A DNA stretch of 6,718 nucleotides from Candidatus Tayloriibacteriota bacterium (GCA_026395155.1 JAPLZG010000063.1:1-6718); one strand, 5' to 3'. Shown: positions 1 through 5,062, numbered from the stretch's first letter. The notes: generated by a model not told the origin, from the sequence alone. Program-made: numbers and translations.

Positions 1-30
1 TTGATATCATATCTAAATAGCTTGTTTTTA

Positions 31-99
31 TTCACGGCCGGCGGTTGCACTCACTAAAGACATTAGTTTTGGAGGTAGCCCCCGCCGGTCATGAGTGAA
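31..99. repeat. GC-rich inverted repeat upstream of murB
   Basis: A GC-rich island in very AT-rich surroundings. CCGGCGG (38-44) pairs with CCGCCGG (82-88), and the outer TTCAC (31-35) is mirrored by GTGAA (95-99). Inside the loop a smaller hairpin, ACTAA (53-57) with TTAGT (63-67), is visible. The composition resembles the other palindromic repeats in the window, so I read it as a dispersed repeat rather than a murB control element. It contains a GGAGG (71-75) that could mimic a ribosome binding site. The pairing is seen directly; the family is inferred. Confidence 0.55.
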
Positions 100-133
100 A
101 AGAATCTTTCCATTTTGGAATTTGAATTGGAAT

Positions 134-1150
134 ATGAATATTACAGAAAATATAAAAATAAGTGATTTAACTACCTTTAGAACCGGCGGAAACGCACGGT
201 TTTTTTGTGAAGTATTTAATGATGAAGAAATAAAATCTGCTATAGAATTTTCTAGAGAAAAAAATATTCCATTTTTTATTTTTGGTAATGGTTCCAATTT
301 ATTATTTTCTGATAAAGATTTTGACGGAATTTTGATAAAAGTATCTTTGAAAGGAATCAAGATAGAATCAGAGGGTGTAAATTTTTCTATTGTAAGTGCT
401 TCATCCGGAGAGGCTTTTGATGATTTGATCAATTTTTCAATAAATAATAATTTGTCTGGATTAGAAAATCTTTGGAACATTCCCGGGACCGTTGGTGCAT
501 CAGTAGTACAAAATATTGGTGCGTATGGGACTGAGGCAAAAGATTTTGTTGTTTCGGTTGAGGGGATAGATATTAATACTTTTGAAAAACATTTATTTAA
601 AAATAATGAATGTTGTTTTGGATATAGAGAGAGTGTTTTTAAGAAAAATAATAATATTGTAATAACAAAAGTGTATTTTAAATTAAATAAAAATTTTATT
701 CCAAATTTAAAATATTCTGGGTTGAAAGAAAAATTTGATAATAAGAAAAAAATTACTGCAAAAGAGGTAAAAATTATGGTAGAGAAAATCAGAAAAGAAA
801 AATTGCCTGATTGGAAGGTTCTTGGTACGGCAGGATCTTTTTTTAAGAATCCGATTGTTTCTGCTGATAAATATAATGAAATAAAAGATAAATATCCTGA
901 GTTGCCGGTTTTTAATATTGAAGGAGATTTTGTAAAAATACCTTTAGGATATGTTTTAGATAAGATTTGTAATTTAAAAGGTCATAGGATTGGTAATGCA
1001 GGATTTTATGATAAACAGGCGCTTGTAATTGTAAATTATGGAAATGCAAAAGCTGAAGAAATTATTTCTCTATTAAAATTGGCTGAAGAAAAAGTTTTTG
1101 AAAAGATTGGAATAAAAATAGAAAGGGAAGTTGAGCTTATTGGATTTTAA
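134..1150 (+). CDS. murB: UDP-N-acetylenolpyruvoylglucosamine reductase (MurB), type I
   Basis: MurB is the cytoplasmic FAD enzyme that uses NADPH to reduce UDP-GlcNAc-enolpyruvate to UDP-MurNAc, the second committed step of peptidoglycan synthesis. From the ATG at 134 the protein has 338 residues, a normal length. It opens with the family's TTFRTGG (residues 13-19). FAD-binding segments follow: GNGSNLL (51-57) and IPGTVGAS with QNIGAYG (116-132). The type I loop FGYRESVFK (162-170) carries the conserved Tyr and Arg. GTAGSFFKNP (231-240) contains the catalytic Ser235, and REVELIG at the C-terminus supplies the conserved Glu332. An in-frame GTG at 95 would add 13 residues (MKRIFPFWNLNWN). I reject it because it lies in the GC-rich inverted repeat, the GGAGG before it is about 19 nt away, and family members normally begin just before the TTFRTGG segment. 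No strong ribosome binding site precedes either start. A hairpin terminator follows at 1161. Confidence 0.95.
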   Translation: MNITENIKISDLTTFRTGGNARFFCEVFNDEEIKSAIEFSREKNIPFFIFGNGSNLLFSDKDFDGILIKVSLKGIKIESEGVNFSIVSASSGEAFDDLINFSINNNLSGLENLWNIPGTVGASVVQNIGAYGTEAKDFVVSVEGIDINTFEKHLFKNNECCFGYRESVFKKNNNIVITKVYFKLNKNFIPNLKYSGLKEKFDNKKKITAKEVKIMVEKIRKEKLPDWKVLGTAGSFFKNPIVSADKYNEIKDKYPELPVFNIEGDFVKIPLGYVLDKICNLKGHRIGNAGFYDKQALVIVNYGNAKAEEIISLLKLAEEKVFEKIGIKIEREVELIGF

Positions 1151-1160
1151 GAAAAATTTT

Positions 1161-1190
1161 AAAAACCCGCTAAAAGGCGTGTTTTTAAAA
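1161..1190 (+). terminator. Hairpin terminator of murB
   Basis: It starts 10 nt after the murB stop. The left arm AAAAACCCGC (1161-1170) pairs with GCGTGTTTTT (1177-1186), with one C/T mismatch and a 6-nt loop. The right arm ends in a run of T. This fits a Rho-independent terminator, though it is weaker than those at 1968 and 2200. Confidence 0.7.
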
Positions 1191-1192
1191 TG

Positions 1193-1291
1193 CCAGGTTT
1201 TCTTTACGGTATAGGTGTCCGCCTCCGCGGACTTCTAAACACAGCTCGCTTTGCTCAACTGAGTACAGTTTCGTAAATCGATCTCCGTTAA
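1193..1291. repeat. Conserved-ends dispersed element, copy 1 (short core)
   Basis: The left block CCAGGTTTTCTTTACGG (1193-1209) is identical to 2004-2020. The 43-nt right block (1249-1291) matches 2152-2194 at 39 positions. The ends form a short inverted pair, TTTACGG and CCGTTAA. The right block can fold AACTG-AGTA-CAGTT. The core between the blocks is only 39 nt and holds a GTCCGC-CTCC-GCGGAC hairpin (1217-1232). The element begins a few bases after the murB terminator. Two copies at different sites with different cores argue for a mobile or recombining repeat, but no transposase is present. Confidence 0.7.
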
Positions 1292-1423
1292 AAATTTTTA
1301 TTTTCAAAACGATAGTTCTAATAGGTTTTATGTTTTTAGATTAGCGAAATCCTATTACCATTTTCACTTACTCTATATTAAACTGTGTAAATATTTTTGA
1401 AAATTATTTTAAGGAATTTAAGA

Positions 1424-1450
1424 TGGATCCCGGCCTACGCCGGGATGACA
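1424..1450. repeat. GC-rich palindromic repeat (ATCCCGGC hairpin)
   Basis: A perfect 8-bp stem, ATCCCGGC (1427-1434) with GCCGGGAT (1439-1446), and a 4-nt loop, in an AT-rich setting. The flanking TGG and GACA match the layout of a short dispersed intergenic repeat that I recall from many unrelated bacterial genomes. That resemblance is from memory and was not checked by search. Confidence 0.6.
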
Positions 1451-1540
1451 GAGGGGGAGTTTCCATAATTAATTTAAAAATGGTGATATGGATAGAGGTG
1501 TAAATTTGTAATTTGTTTTTATTATATTGATAATCGTTTT

Positions 1541-1612
1541 GTCTTTGCGAACGAAGTGAAGCAAACCATCTTTATAAATACTGGATTGCCACGGGATTAC
1601 CCTCGCAATGAC
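1541..1612. repeat. Imperfect palindromic dispersed repeat
   Basis: The outer arms GTCTTTGCGA (1541-1550) and TCGCAATGAC (1603-1612) are imperfect reverse complements. Inner parts such as GAAGCAAACC and GGATTGCC also tend to pair. On the minus strand it begins GTCATTGCGAGG and continues toward GGCAATCC, the pattern of a widespread intergenic palindromic repeat known to me from many bacterial genomes. Part of its left end (TTTTGTCTTTGCGA) recurs at 6633-6646. Confidence 0.6.
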
Positions 1613-1842
1613 AAACGAGAAGAGGATTCTGTAATTTTAAATTAAAATTAAAAATAATATTTCAAAATTATTTATTTTTTAAATATTTTTCGAAAGTATT
1701 ATATTTTTTTAATAAAAAAAGTTATCAACAGTTGAAAAACTATTGTAATATTTTTTCTTTGATGTAAAATTATATGCAGAGAAGGTTTAGTAATTAAATC
1801 TAGTGTCGATAACCTGCTAAATTAAAAAAAATAATTTAAAAT

Positions 1843-1878
1843 AACGAGAATAATATAATATATATTTTAAAGCTCGTT
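1843..1878 (+). promoter_or_regulatory. Putative promoter with flanking inverted repeat for the lysine-rich peptide
   Basis: A perfect TATAAT (1854-1859) lies 30 nt before the ATG at 1890, giving a short leader if it acts as a -10 box. No good -35 hexamer is seen 16-18 nt upstream. The box is bracketed by AACGAG (1843-1848) and CTCGTT (1873-1878), a 6-bp inverted repeat that could be an operator or a hairpin. In such AT-rich DNA a chance TATAAT is easy to find, so confidence is modest. Confidence 0.4.
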
Positions 1879-1889
1879 TAAAAACTATC

Positions 1890-1952
1890 ATGGCAAAGAA
1901 GAAAGTAGCTAAAAAAGCAAAAAAGGTAGCAAAGAAGAAAGGAAAGAAATAA
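1890..1952 (+). CDS. Tiny lysine-rich, histone H1-like basic peptide
   Basis: A 20-residue peptide with 12 lysines, built from KKVAKKAKK-type repeats, with no acidic or aromatic residues. Its composition resembles the C-terminal tails of histone H1-like proteins, so nucleic-acid binding is a reasonable inference; no catalytic role can be expected. Two things support a real gene despite its size: a TATAAT box 30 nt upstream and a textbook terminator 15 nt after the stop, making a self-contained transcription unit. No Shine-Dalgarno is present. Similar minute Ala/Lys-rich proteins are, to my knowledge, common in Parcubacteria-like genomes. Alternatively the transcript could matter more than the peptide. 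The strand is clear because promoter, coding sequence and terminator all agree. Confidence 0.6.
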   Translation: MAKKKVAKKAKKVAKKKGKK

Positions 1953-1967
1953 GAAAAGTCAAAAAAT

Positions 1968-1999
1968 AAAACTGCCTCAATCGGCAGTTTTGTTTTTTT
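1968..1999 (+). terminator. Rho-independent terminator after the lysine-rich peptide
   Basis: A perfect 9-bp stem, AAAACTGCC (1968-1976) with GGCAGTTTT (1983-1991), and a 6-nt loop, followed by G and seven T. It is a classic intrinsic terminator 15 nt past the peptide's stop codon. Confidence 0.9.
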
Positions 2000-2003
2000 G
2001 CCA

Positions 2004-2194
2004 CCAGGTTTTCTTTACGGAAATACAGATCACATATAATTTTCTGCTGAAAATTTATGCCGAAGTCTCCCGACACTCGATGCTTCTCGCCCGACTCACT
2101 CGCCTTTGCTCGTTCCGTCTTTGAAAAGCTCCAAGCGTTCGCTTTTCAACACTTTGCTTAACTGATTACAGTTTCGCAAACCGATCTCCGTTAA
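2004..2194. repeat. Conserved-ends dispersed element, copy 2 (long core)
   Basis: It shares the 17-nt left block (2004-2020) and 43-nt right block (2152-2194, 39 identities) with copy 1, but its core is 131 nt instead of 39. The core is GC-richer than its surroundings. It contains two related segments, CCCGACACTCG and CCCGACTCACTCG, and a hairpin-prone stretch with GAAAAGC and GCTTTTC around 2124-2146. In the right block, GTTT-CGC-AAAC pairs; in copy 1 the same position reads GTTT-CGT-AAAT, which keeps pairing through a G-U. It is flanked on both sides by strong terminators. Confidence 0.7.
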
Positions 2195-2199
2195 CCTTA

Positions 2200-2237
2200 A
2201 AAACCGCCAACCGTAAAGGTTGGCGGTTTTGTTTTTT
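2200..2237 (+). terminator. Strong hairpin terminator, possibly bidirectional
   Basis: A perfect 13-bp stem, AAAACCGCCAACC (2200-2212) with GGTTGGCGGTTTT (2218-2230), and a GTAAA loop, then G and six T. It is the strongest terminator in the window, yet no gene lies between it and the previous terminator. It may end a transcript crossing the repeat at 2004-2194, or serve the minus strand, where a run of five T follows the stem. Confidence 0.9.
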
Positions 2238-2238
2238 G

Positions 2239-2378
2239 TGCTACCCAGTAGTAGATTTTGCCATTAAAATATTTATTATATTTTTATAGTAAATTTAAGT
2301 TTTGTTAAATATTCTTGCTCAAATGCAAAAAATAATGTCTTCTTTAAAGACGATGGCAAATTTCACTACTGGGTGCTA
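2239..2378. mobile_element. MITE-like element with target-site duplications upstream of secA
   Basis: A 130-bp unit (2244-2373) is bounded by 21-bp terminal inverted repeats that match at 18 positions. The left end begins CCCAGTAGT and the right end finishes ACTACTGGG; the inner ends read GCCAT and ATGGC. It is flanked by the direct 5-bp repeat TGCTA (2239-2243 and 2374-2378), which is what a transposition target duplication looks like. The 88-nt interior is AT-rich and non-coding, with a small GTCTT/AAGAC hairpin. This would be a non-autonomous transposable element mobilised by a transposase elsewhere. A long-range RNA hairpin in the secA leader is the alternative reading. Confidence 0.6.
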
Positions 2379-2382
2379 TTAT
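2377..2382 (+). promoter_or_regulatory. Possible secA -10 box, implying a leaderless mRNA
   Basis: TATTAT ends 7 nt before the secA ATG at 2390, so transcription would begin at or next to the start codon. No Shine-Dalgarno lies upstream, consistent with leaderless initiation. Any -35 box would fall inside the right terminal repeat of the MITE-like element, where TGGCAA (2354-2359) is a poor match. Tentative. Confidence 0.3.
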
Positions 2383-2389
2383 AAAGTCT

Positions 2390-3028
2390 ATGTTTTTAGA
2401 GAAAATATTTGGTAACCGACATGATAAATATGTCAAAATACTTAAACCTATTGTTGAAAAAATTGGTTCTTTTGAGAGTGATCTTAAAAAACTTTCTGAC
2501 GAGGAACTTAAAAATAAAACTCTTGAATTTAAAAAGAGATTAGGAGTAGGACTCGACGACTCTCAAAGCTCTGACGAGGCGAAGCCCACCTCCACCAAAG
2601 GCTACGGCGAGGCGAAGTCCGCCTCCGCTGAAGACAGCTTCGGCGAGGCGAAGGAAACTTTGGATGATATTTTGCCGGAAGCTTTTGCTGTTGTTCGTGA
2701 AGCTTCTGTAAGAACTTTAGGTCAGAGACATTTTGATGTCCAACTTATTGGTGGAATTATTTTACATAGAGGAAATATTTCTGAAATGAAAACCGGTGAA
2801 GGAAAAACTCTTGTTGCTACGCTTCCCGCATATCTCAACGCTCTTTCTGGAAAAGGAGTTCATATTGTCACTGTAAACGATTATCTTTCGAGAAGAGATG
2901 CAGTTTGGATGGGACAAATATATAATGCTCTCGGGCTTTCTGTCGGTGTTATAAATCATGAATCTTCATTTTTATATGATAAAGGTCATACTGAAAATCA
3001 AAAATCAAAAATCAAAGATCAAAGATGA
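2390..3028 (+). CDS. secA: Preprotein translocase ATPase SecA, N-terminal part (frameshifted)
   Basis: SecA is the motor ATPase that pushes preproteins through SecYEG. This 212-residue frame is its N-terminus. It starts with the family's MFLEKIFGNRHDKYVK and LSDEELKNKT (36-44), followed by ETLDDILPEAFAVVREAS (89-106), GQRHFDVQLIGG (111-122), the Walker A MKTGEGKT (133-140) and motif Ia TVNDYLSRRD (161-170). It ends at TGA 3026-3028 directly after INHESSFLYD, in the middle of nucleotide-binding domain 1. The rest of the protein continues in another frame. Residues 55-88 are an alien GC-rich insertion (2552-2653). The break falls in a tandem heptamer (2994-3028), and removing one unit, or one base, restores a single protein of about 860 residues. 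The start at 2390 is secure by family alignment, although no ribosome binding site is seen. If the break is real the product would be non-functional; an assembly slip or slippage heterogeneity is more likely because SecA is essential. Confidence 0.93.
   Translation: MFLEKIFGNRHDKYVKILKPIVEKIGSFESDLKKLSDEELKNKTLEFKKRLGVGLDDSQSSDEAKPTSTKGYGEAKSASAEDSFGEAKETLDDILPEAFAVVREASVRTLGQRHFDVQLIGGIILHRGNISEMKTGEGKTLVATLPAYLNALSGKGVHIVTVNDYLSRRDAVWMGQIYNALGLSVGVINHESSFLYDKGHTENQKSKIKDQR
2552..2653 (+). repeat. In-frame GC-rich palindromic repeat inserted in secA
   Basis: It encodes SecA residues 55-88, which have no counterpart in normal SecA, where the KKRL segment runs almost directly into ETLDD. The sequence is abruptly GC-rich and built of near-tandem units of 33 and 36 bp sharing GCGAGGCGAAG or ACGAGGCGAAG (from about 2573, 2606 and 2642), so the peptide repeats DEAK, GEAK, GEAK. 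A hairpin CTTCG-GCGAGG-CGAAG closes the 3' end (2638-2653). Total length 102 bp keeps the frame. TCCGCCTCCGC (2618-2628) also occurs in the non-coding element at 1218-1228. It is analogous to the Rickettsia palindromic elements that insert into genes. Confidence 0.75.
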
Positions 3029-4979
3029 ATTGGGATCTTTCAAAGTCGTTTATGAATTTTTGAGGCCTTGTACTAGAAAAGAAGCATACCAAGCAGATAT
3101 TACTTATGGAACAAATAATGAATATGGTTTTGATTATTTGAGAGATAATATTGAGTATGATTTAAAAGACCTCAGACAGAGAGACTATAATTTTGCAGTC
3201 GTTGATGAAGTTGACTCTATTTTAATTGATGAAGCCAGAACTCCACTTATTATTTCTGCACCGACTTCAGATTCTGGAAGTCTTTATGGAACTTTTGCTA
3301 AAATTGTTCAAAATTTTGTAAAGGATGTTGATTTTACTGTTGATGAAAAACAAAGAGCGATTCAGCTTACTGATGCTGGAATAAATAAAGCAGAAAAAGA
3401 ATTAAATGTAGAAAATATTTATACTGATGGAGGAATGAAATATGTTCATCATTTAGAAACTGCTATAAGGGCGAAAGCGCTTTTCGAATTGAACAAAGCT
3501 TATGTTGTAAAAGATGATGAAATAATTATTGTTGATGAATTTACTGGAAGACTTCAGCCGGGGAGAAGATGGTCTGAGGGGCTTCATCAGGCAATAGAAG
3601 CAAAAGAAAATGTTAAGGTTCAAAAAGAATCACGAACTTTTGCATCTATTACATTTCAAAATTATTTTAGAATGTATAGCAAACTTTCTGGTATGACAGG
3701 AACAGCACTTACTTCTTCTGAGGAATTTTATAAAGTTTATCATATGGATACTATTCCTGTGCCAACAAATGTTTCAATACAAAGAAAAGATTTAAATGAT
3801 TTGATTTTTCAAACAGAAAATGGAAAGTTTAAAGCTATTGCTAAAAAAATAAAAGAGCTCAATAAGCTCGGTCAGCCAGTACTTGTTGGAACTGTATCTA
3901 TTGAAAAAAATGAAGTTCTTTCGGAATATCTTAAAAGAGAGGGAATTGTTCATAATGTTTTAAATGCTAAAAATCACGAAAAAGAGGGAGAAATAATCGC
4001 ACAGGCCGGAAAGTTTTCTGCTGTAACAGTTGCTACAAATATGGCAGGTAGAGGTGTTGATATTAAACTTGGTGGAGTTCCTTTTAATAAAGATGAATAT
4101 GAAAAAATAAAATCTTTGGGTGGGCTTGCTGTTTTTGGAACAGAAAGACATGATGCAAGAAGAATCGATAATCAACTTCGAGGAAGAGCTGGAAGACAGG
4201 GAGATCCGGGAGTAACACAGTTTTTTGTTTCGATGGAGGATTCTTTGATGAGAGTTTTTGCAAATGATATCGTAAAAAGAATGATGAATAGATTTGGGAT
4301 TCCAGAAGATCAGCCAGTAGAGAATTCTTTGATTACAAGATCGCTTGAAAATGCACAAACAAAAATAGAAGGTTTTAATTTTGATTCAAGAAAACATGTT
4401 TTGGAATATGATGATGTTTTAAATTTCCAGAGAAAAATTGTCTATGAGAGAAGAAGAAAAATTTTGCTCGGTGATGCTCTGATGATTAAAAATAAACTTG
4501 ATGAAATTATTTCTGGAGAGGAAGAAAATAAAATTATTGAAGAAAAAATTAAACAGTTTGGAGAAGTTGAATTTTATAGAATTGTTAGAATAATAATGCT
4601 TCAAGCGATAGATATGTTTTGGGTTGATCATCTCGAGATGATGGATTATTTAAGAGGAAGTGTAAATTTACGTGCTTATGGTCAGAGAGATCCTCTTGTT
4701 GAATATAAAAGAGAAGGTTTGAAATTATTTAAAGAAATGCAGGAGGCGATAAATGATCAGATTTTTAAGCTTATTCCGCACATTGGTGCTGGTGCTTTTG
4801 TAGCTGAGGAAGAAAAATTAAAAGAAACTCAAAAACATATGAAGGTTGCTGGGGCAGAAGGAGTCTCTGATTCAAGTCATGCAAGCGCTACAAAATCAAA
4901 AAATGAGGCAGGGAGGAATGATCCTTGTCCTTGTGGAAGTGGAAAAAAATATAAGCATTGTCACGGAAAGGGTGTATGA
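2958..4979 (+). CDS. secA: Preprotein translocase ATPase SecA, main C-terminal part (frameshifted)
   Basis: This frame continues SecA from about 3015. The first 20 or so residues from the ATG at 2958 are out-of-frame translation of the N-terminal part and not genuine. It contains YGTNNEYGFDYLRDN (50-64), the Walker B DEVDSILIDEARTPLIIS (83-100), the preprotein cross-linking domain, SGMTGTA (244-250), and nucleotide-binding domain 2 with TNMAGRGVDIKLGG (360-373) and the arginine-finger region LRGRAGRQGDPG (407-418). The helical scaffold follows (YDDVLNFQRK 484-493; FWVDHLEMMDYLRG 554-567). The C-terminus ends in a SEC-C zinc motif with ligands Cys657, Cys659, Cys668 and His669, which in other bacteria binds SecB or ribosomes. 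The helical wing between the two scaffold segments is very short: only about 70 residues separate YDDV from the scaffold Trp555, against roughly 150 in E. coli. With the frame restored the whole protein is about 860 residues. Confidence 0.95.
   Translation: MNLHFYMIKVILKIKNQKSKIKDELGSFKVVYEFLRPCTRKEAYQADITYGTNNEYGFDYLRDNIEYDLKDLRQRDYNFAVVDEVDSILIDEARTPLIISAPTSDSGSLYGTFAKIVQNFVKDVDFTVDEKQRAIQLTDAGINKAEKELNVENIYTDGGMKYVHHLETAIRAKALFELNKAYVVKDDEIIIVDEFTGRLQPGRRWSEGLHQAIEAKENVKVQKESRTFASITFQNYFRMYSKLSGMTGTALTSSEEFYKVYHMDTIPVPTNVSIQRKDLNDLIFQTENGKFKAIAKKIKELNKLGQPVLVGTVSIEKNEVLSEYLKREGIVHNVLNAKNHEKEGEIIAQAGKFSAVTVATNMAGRGVDIKLGGVPFNKDEYEKIKSLGGLAVFGTERHDARRIDNQLRGRAGRQGDPGVTQFFVSMEDSLMRVFANDIVKRMMNRFGIPEDQPVENSLITRSLENAQTKIEGFNFDSRKHVLEYDDVLNFQRKIVYERRRKILLGDALMIKNKLDEIISGEEENKIIEEKIKQFGEVEFYRIVRIIMLQAIDMFWVDHLEMMDYLRGSVNLRAYGQRDPLVEYKREGLKLFKEMQEAINDQIFKLIPHIGAGAFVAEEEKLKETQKHMKVAGAEGVSDSSHASATKSKNEAGRNDPCPCGSGKKYKHCHGKGV
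2994..3028 (+). repeat. Five-unit tandem heptamer at the secA frameshift
   Basis: Three AAAATCA units (2994-3014) are followed by AAGATCA and AAGATGA. All frames used here are open through the repeat, so slippage anywhere in it simply moves the downstream frame by one. With four units the reading is TENQKSKIKDELGSFK, joining both SecA halves perfectly; with the five seen, translation stops at the TGA inside the last unit. The repeat lies in a variable linker of SecA before the conserved RKEAY segment. Confidence 0.9.
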
Positions 4980-4983
4980 AATT

Positions 4984-5009
4984 TTAACAGAAAGAGTTTG
5001 GTCTGTTAA
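4984..5009 (+). other. Hairpin just after the secA stop
   Basis: A perfect 8-bp stem, TTAACAGA (4984-4991) with TCTGTTAA (5002-5009), and a 10-nt loop, 4 nt after the secA stop. No T-run follows on the + strand, so it is not a standard terminator. It could stabilise the secA 3' end or reduce read-through into the methyltransferase gene. Confidence 0.4.
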
Positions 5010-5023
5010 CAAAACTAAATAAT

Positions 5024-5062
5024 ATGAGTGAGAAAAATAATTATTATGATAATTTTCACTAA
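5024..5062 (+). other. 12-codon open frame in phase with the methyltransferase, possible lost N-terminus
   Basis: ATG 5024 opens a short reading, MSEKNNYYDNFH, that ends at TAA 5060-5062. It is in the same frame as the methyltransferase ATG at 5078, with no other stop between. The peptide looks like the polar start of a methyltransferase, so the TAA may have cut off an original N-terminus. It could equally be chance. Confidence 0.3.

Larger units (their letters stand above)
1151..1889. other. Long non-coding, repeat-rich interval
   Basis: About 740 bp between murB and the lysine-rich peptide gene. I see no protein gene, tRNA or rRNA on either strand. It contains the murB terminator, one copy of the conserved-ends element (1193-1291), a GC-rich palindrome (1424-1450), a larger imperfect palindromic repeat (1541-1612) and a very AT-rich stretch (about 1620-1860) that includes the promoter-like box for the next gene. 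Stretches 1292-1420 and 1455-1540 show only weak inverted repeats. Confidence 0.75.
1953..2389. other. Non-coding interval before secA
   Basis: About 440 bp without a protein gene. It is almost filled by listed elements: terminator 1968-1999, conserved-ends element copy 2 (2004-2194), terminator 2200-2237 and the MITE-like element 2244-2373 with its 5-bp duplications. Only about 11 bp separate the last duplication from the secA start codon. Confidence 0.8.

Noticed and set aside
91..165. 24-residue + strand open frame starting at ATG 91 behind GGAGG
   Set aside because: It overlaps the murB start in another frame, begins within the inverted repeat, and its peptide shows no recognisable feature.
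28..480. Long open frame on the minus strand opposite murB (and similar ones opposite secA, the methyltransferase and the first Nudix gene)
   Set aside because: They lie antisense to genes with clear conserved motifs, have no domain-like features, and are expected by chance in AT-rich coding DNA.
1320..1484. Inverted repeats AATAGG/CCTATT (1320-1356) and ACCATTTT/AAAATGGT (1357-1484)
   Set aside because: Short, AT-rich and far apart; not distinguishable from chance.
1722..1730. DnaA-box-like TTATCAACA in AT-rich DNA, possible replication origin
   Set aside because: A single site with one mismatch to TTATCCACA is expected by chance; there is no cluster of boxes and no dnaA or dnaN nearby.
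2004..2237. Group II intron or retron-type RNA between the two terminators
   Set aside because: No domain V-like hairpin, no reverse transcriptase gene, and too short.
1151..2389. tRNA or other standard RNA gene in the large spacer
   Set aside because: No cloverleaf, T-loop consensus or other recognisable RNA family was seen on either strand.
2573..2653. CRISPR-like array from the GGCGAGGCGAAG repeats
   Set aside because: Only three short, unequal units, translated in frame inside secA, with no cas genes or unique spacers.
3020..3029. Programmed +1 frameshift of the prfB type at the secA TGA
   Set aside because: The local codons CAA-AGA-TGA give poor re-pairing after a +1 slip and no stimulatory Shine-Dalgarno is visible; the heptamer unit count explains the shift more simply.
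3023..3080. Reading the secA TGA as glycine or another residue (alternative genetic code)
   Set aside because: The frame beyond the TGA is not SecA and soon meets a TAG; TGA also ends secA proper and the second Nudix gene.
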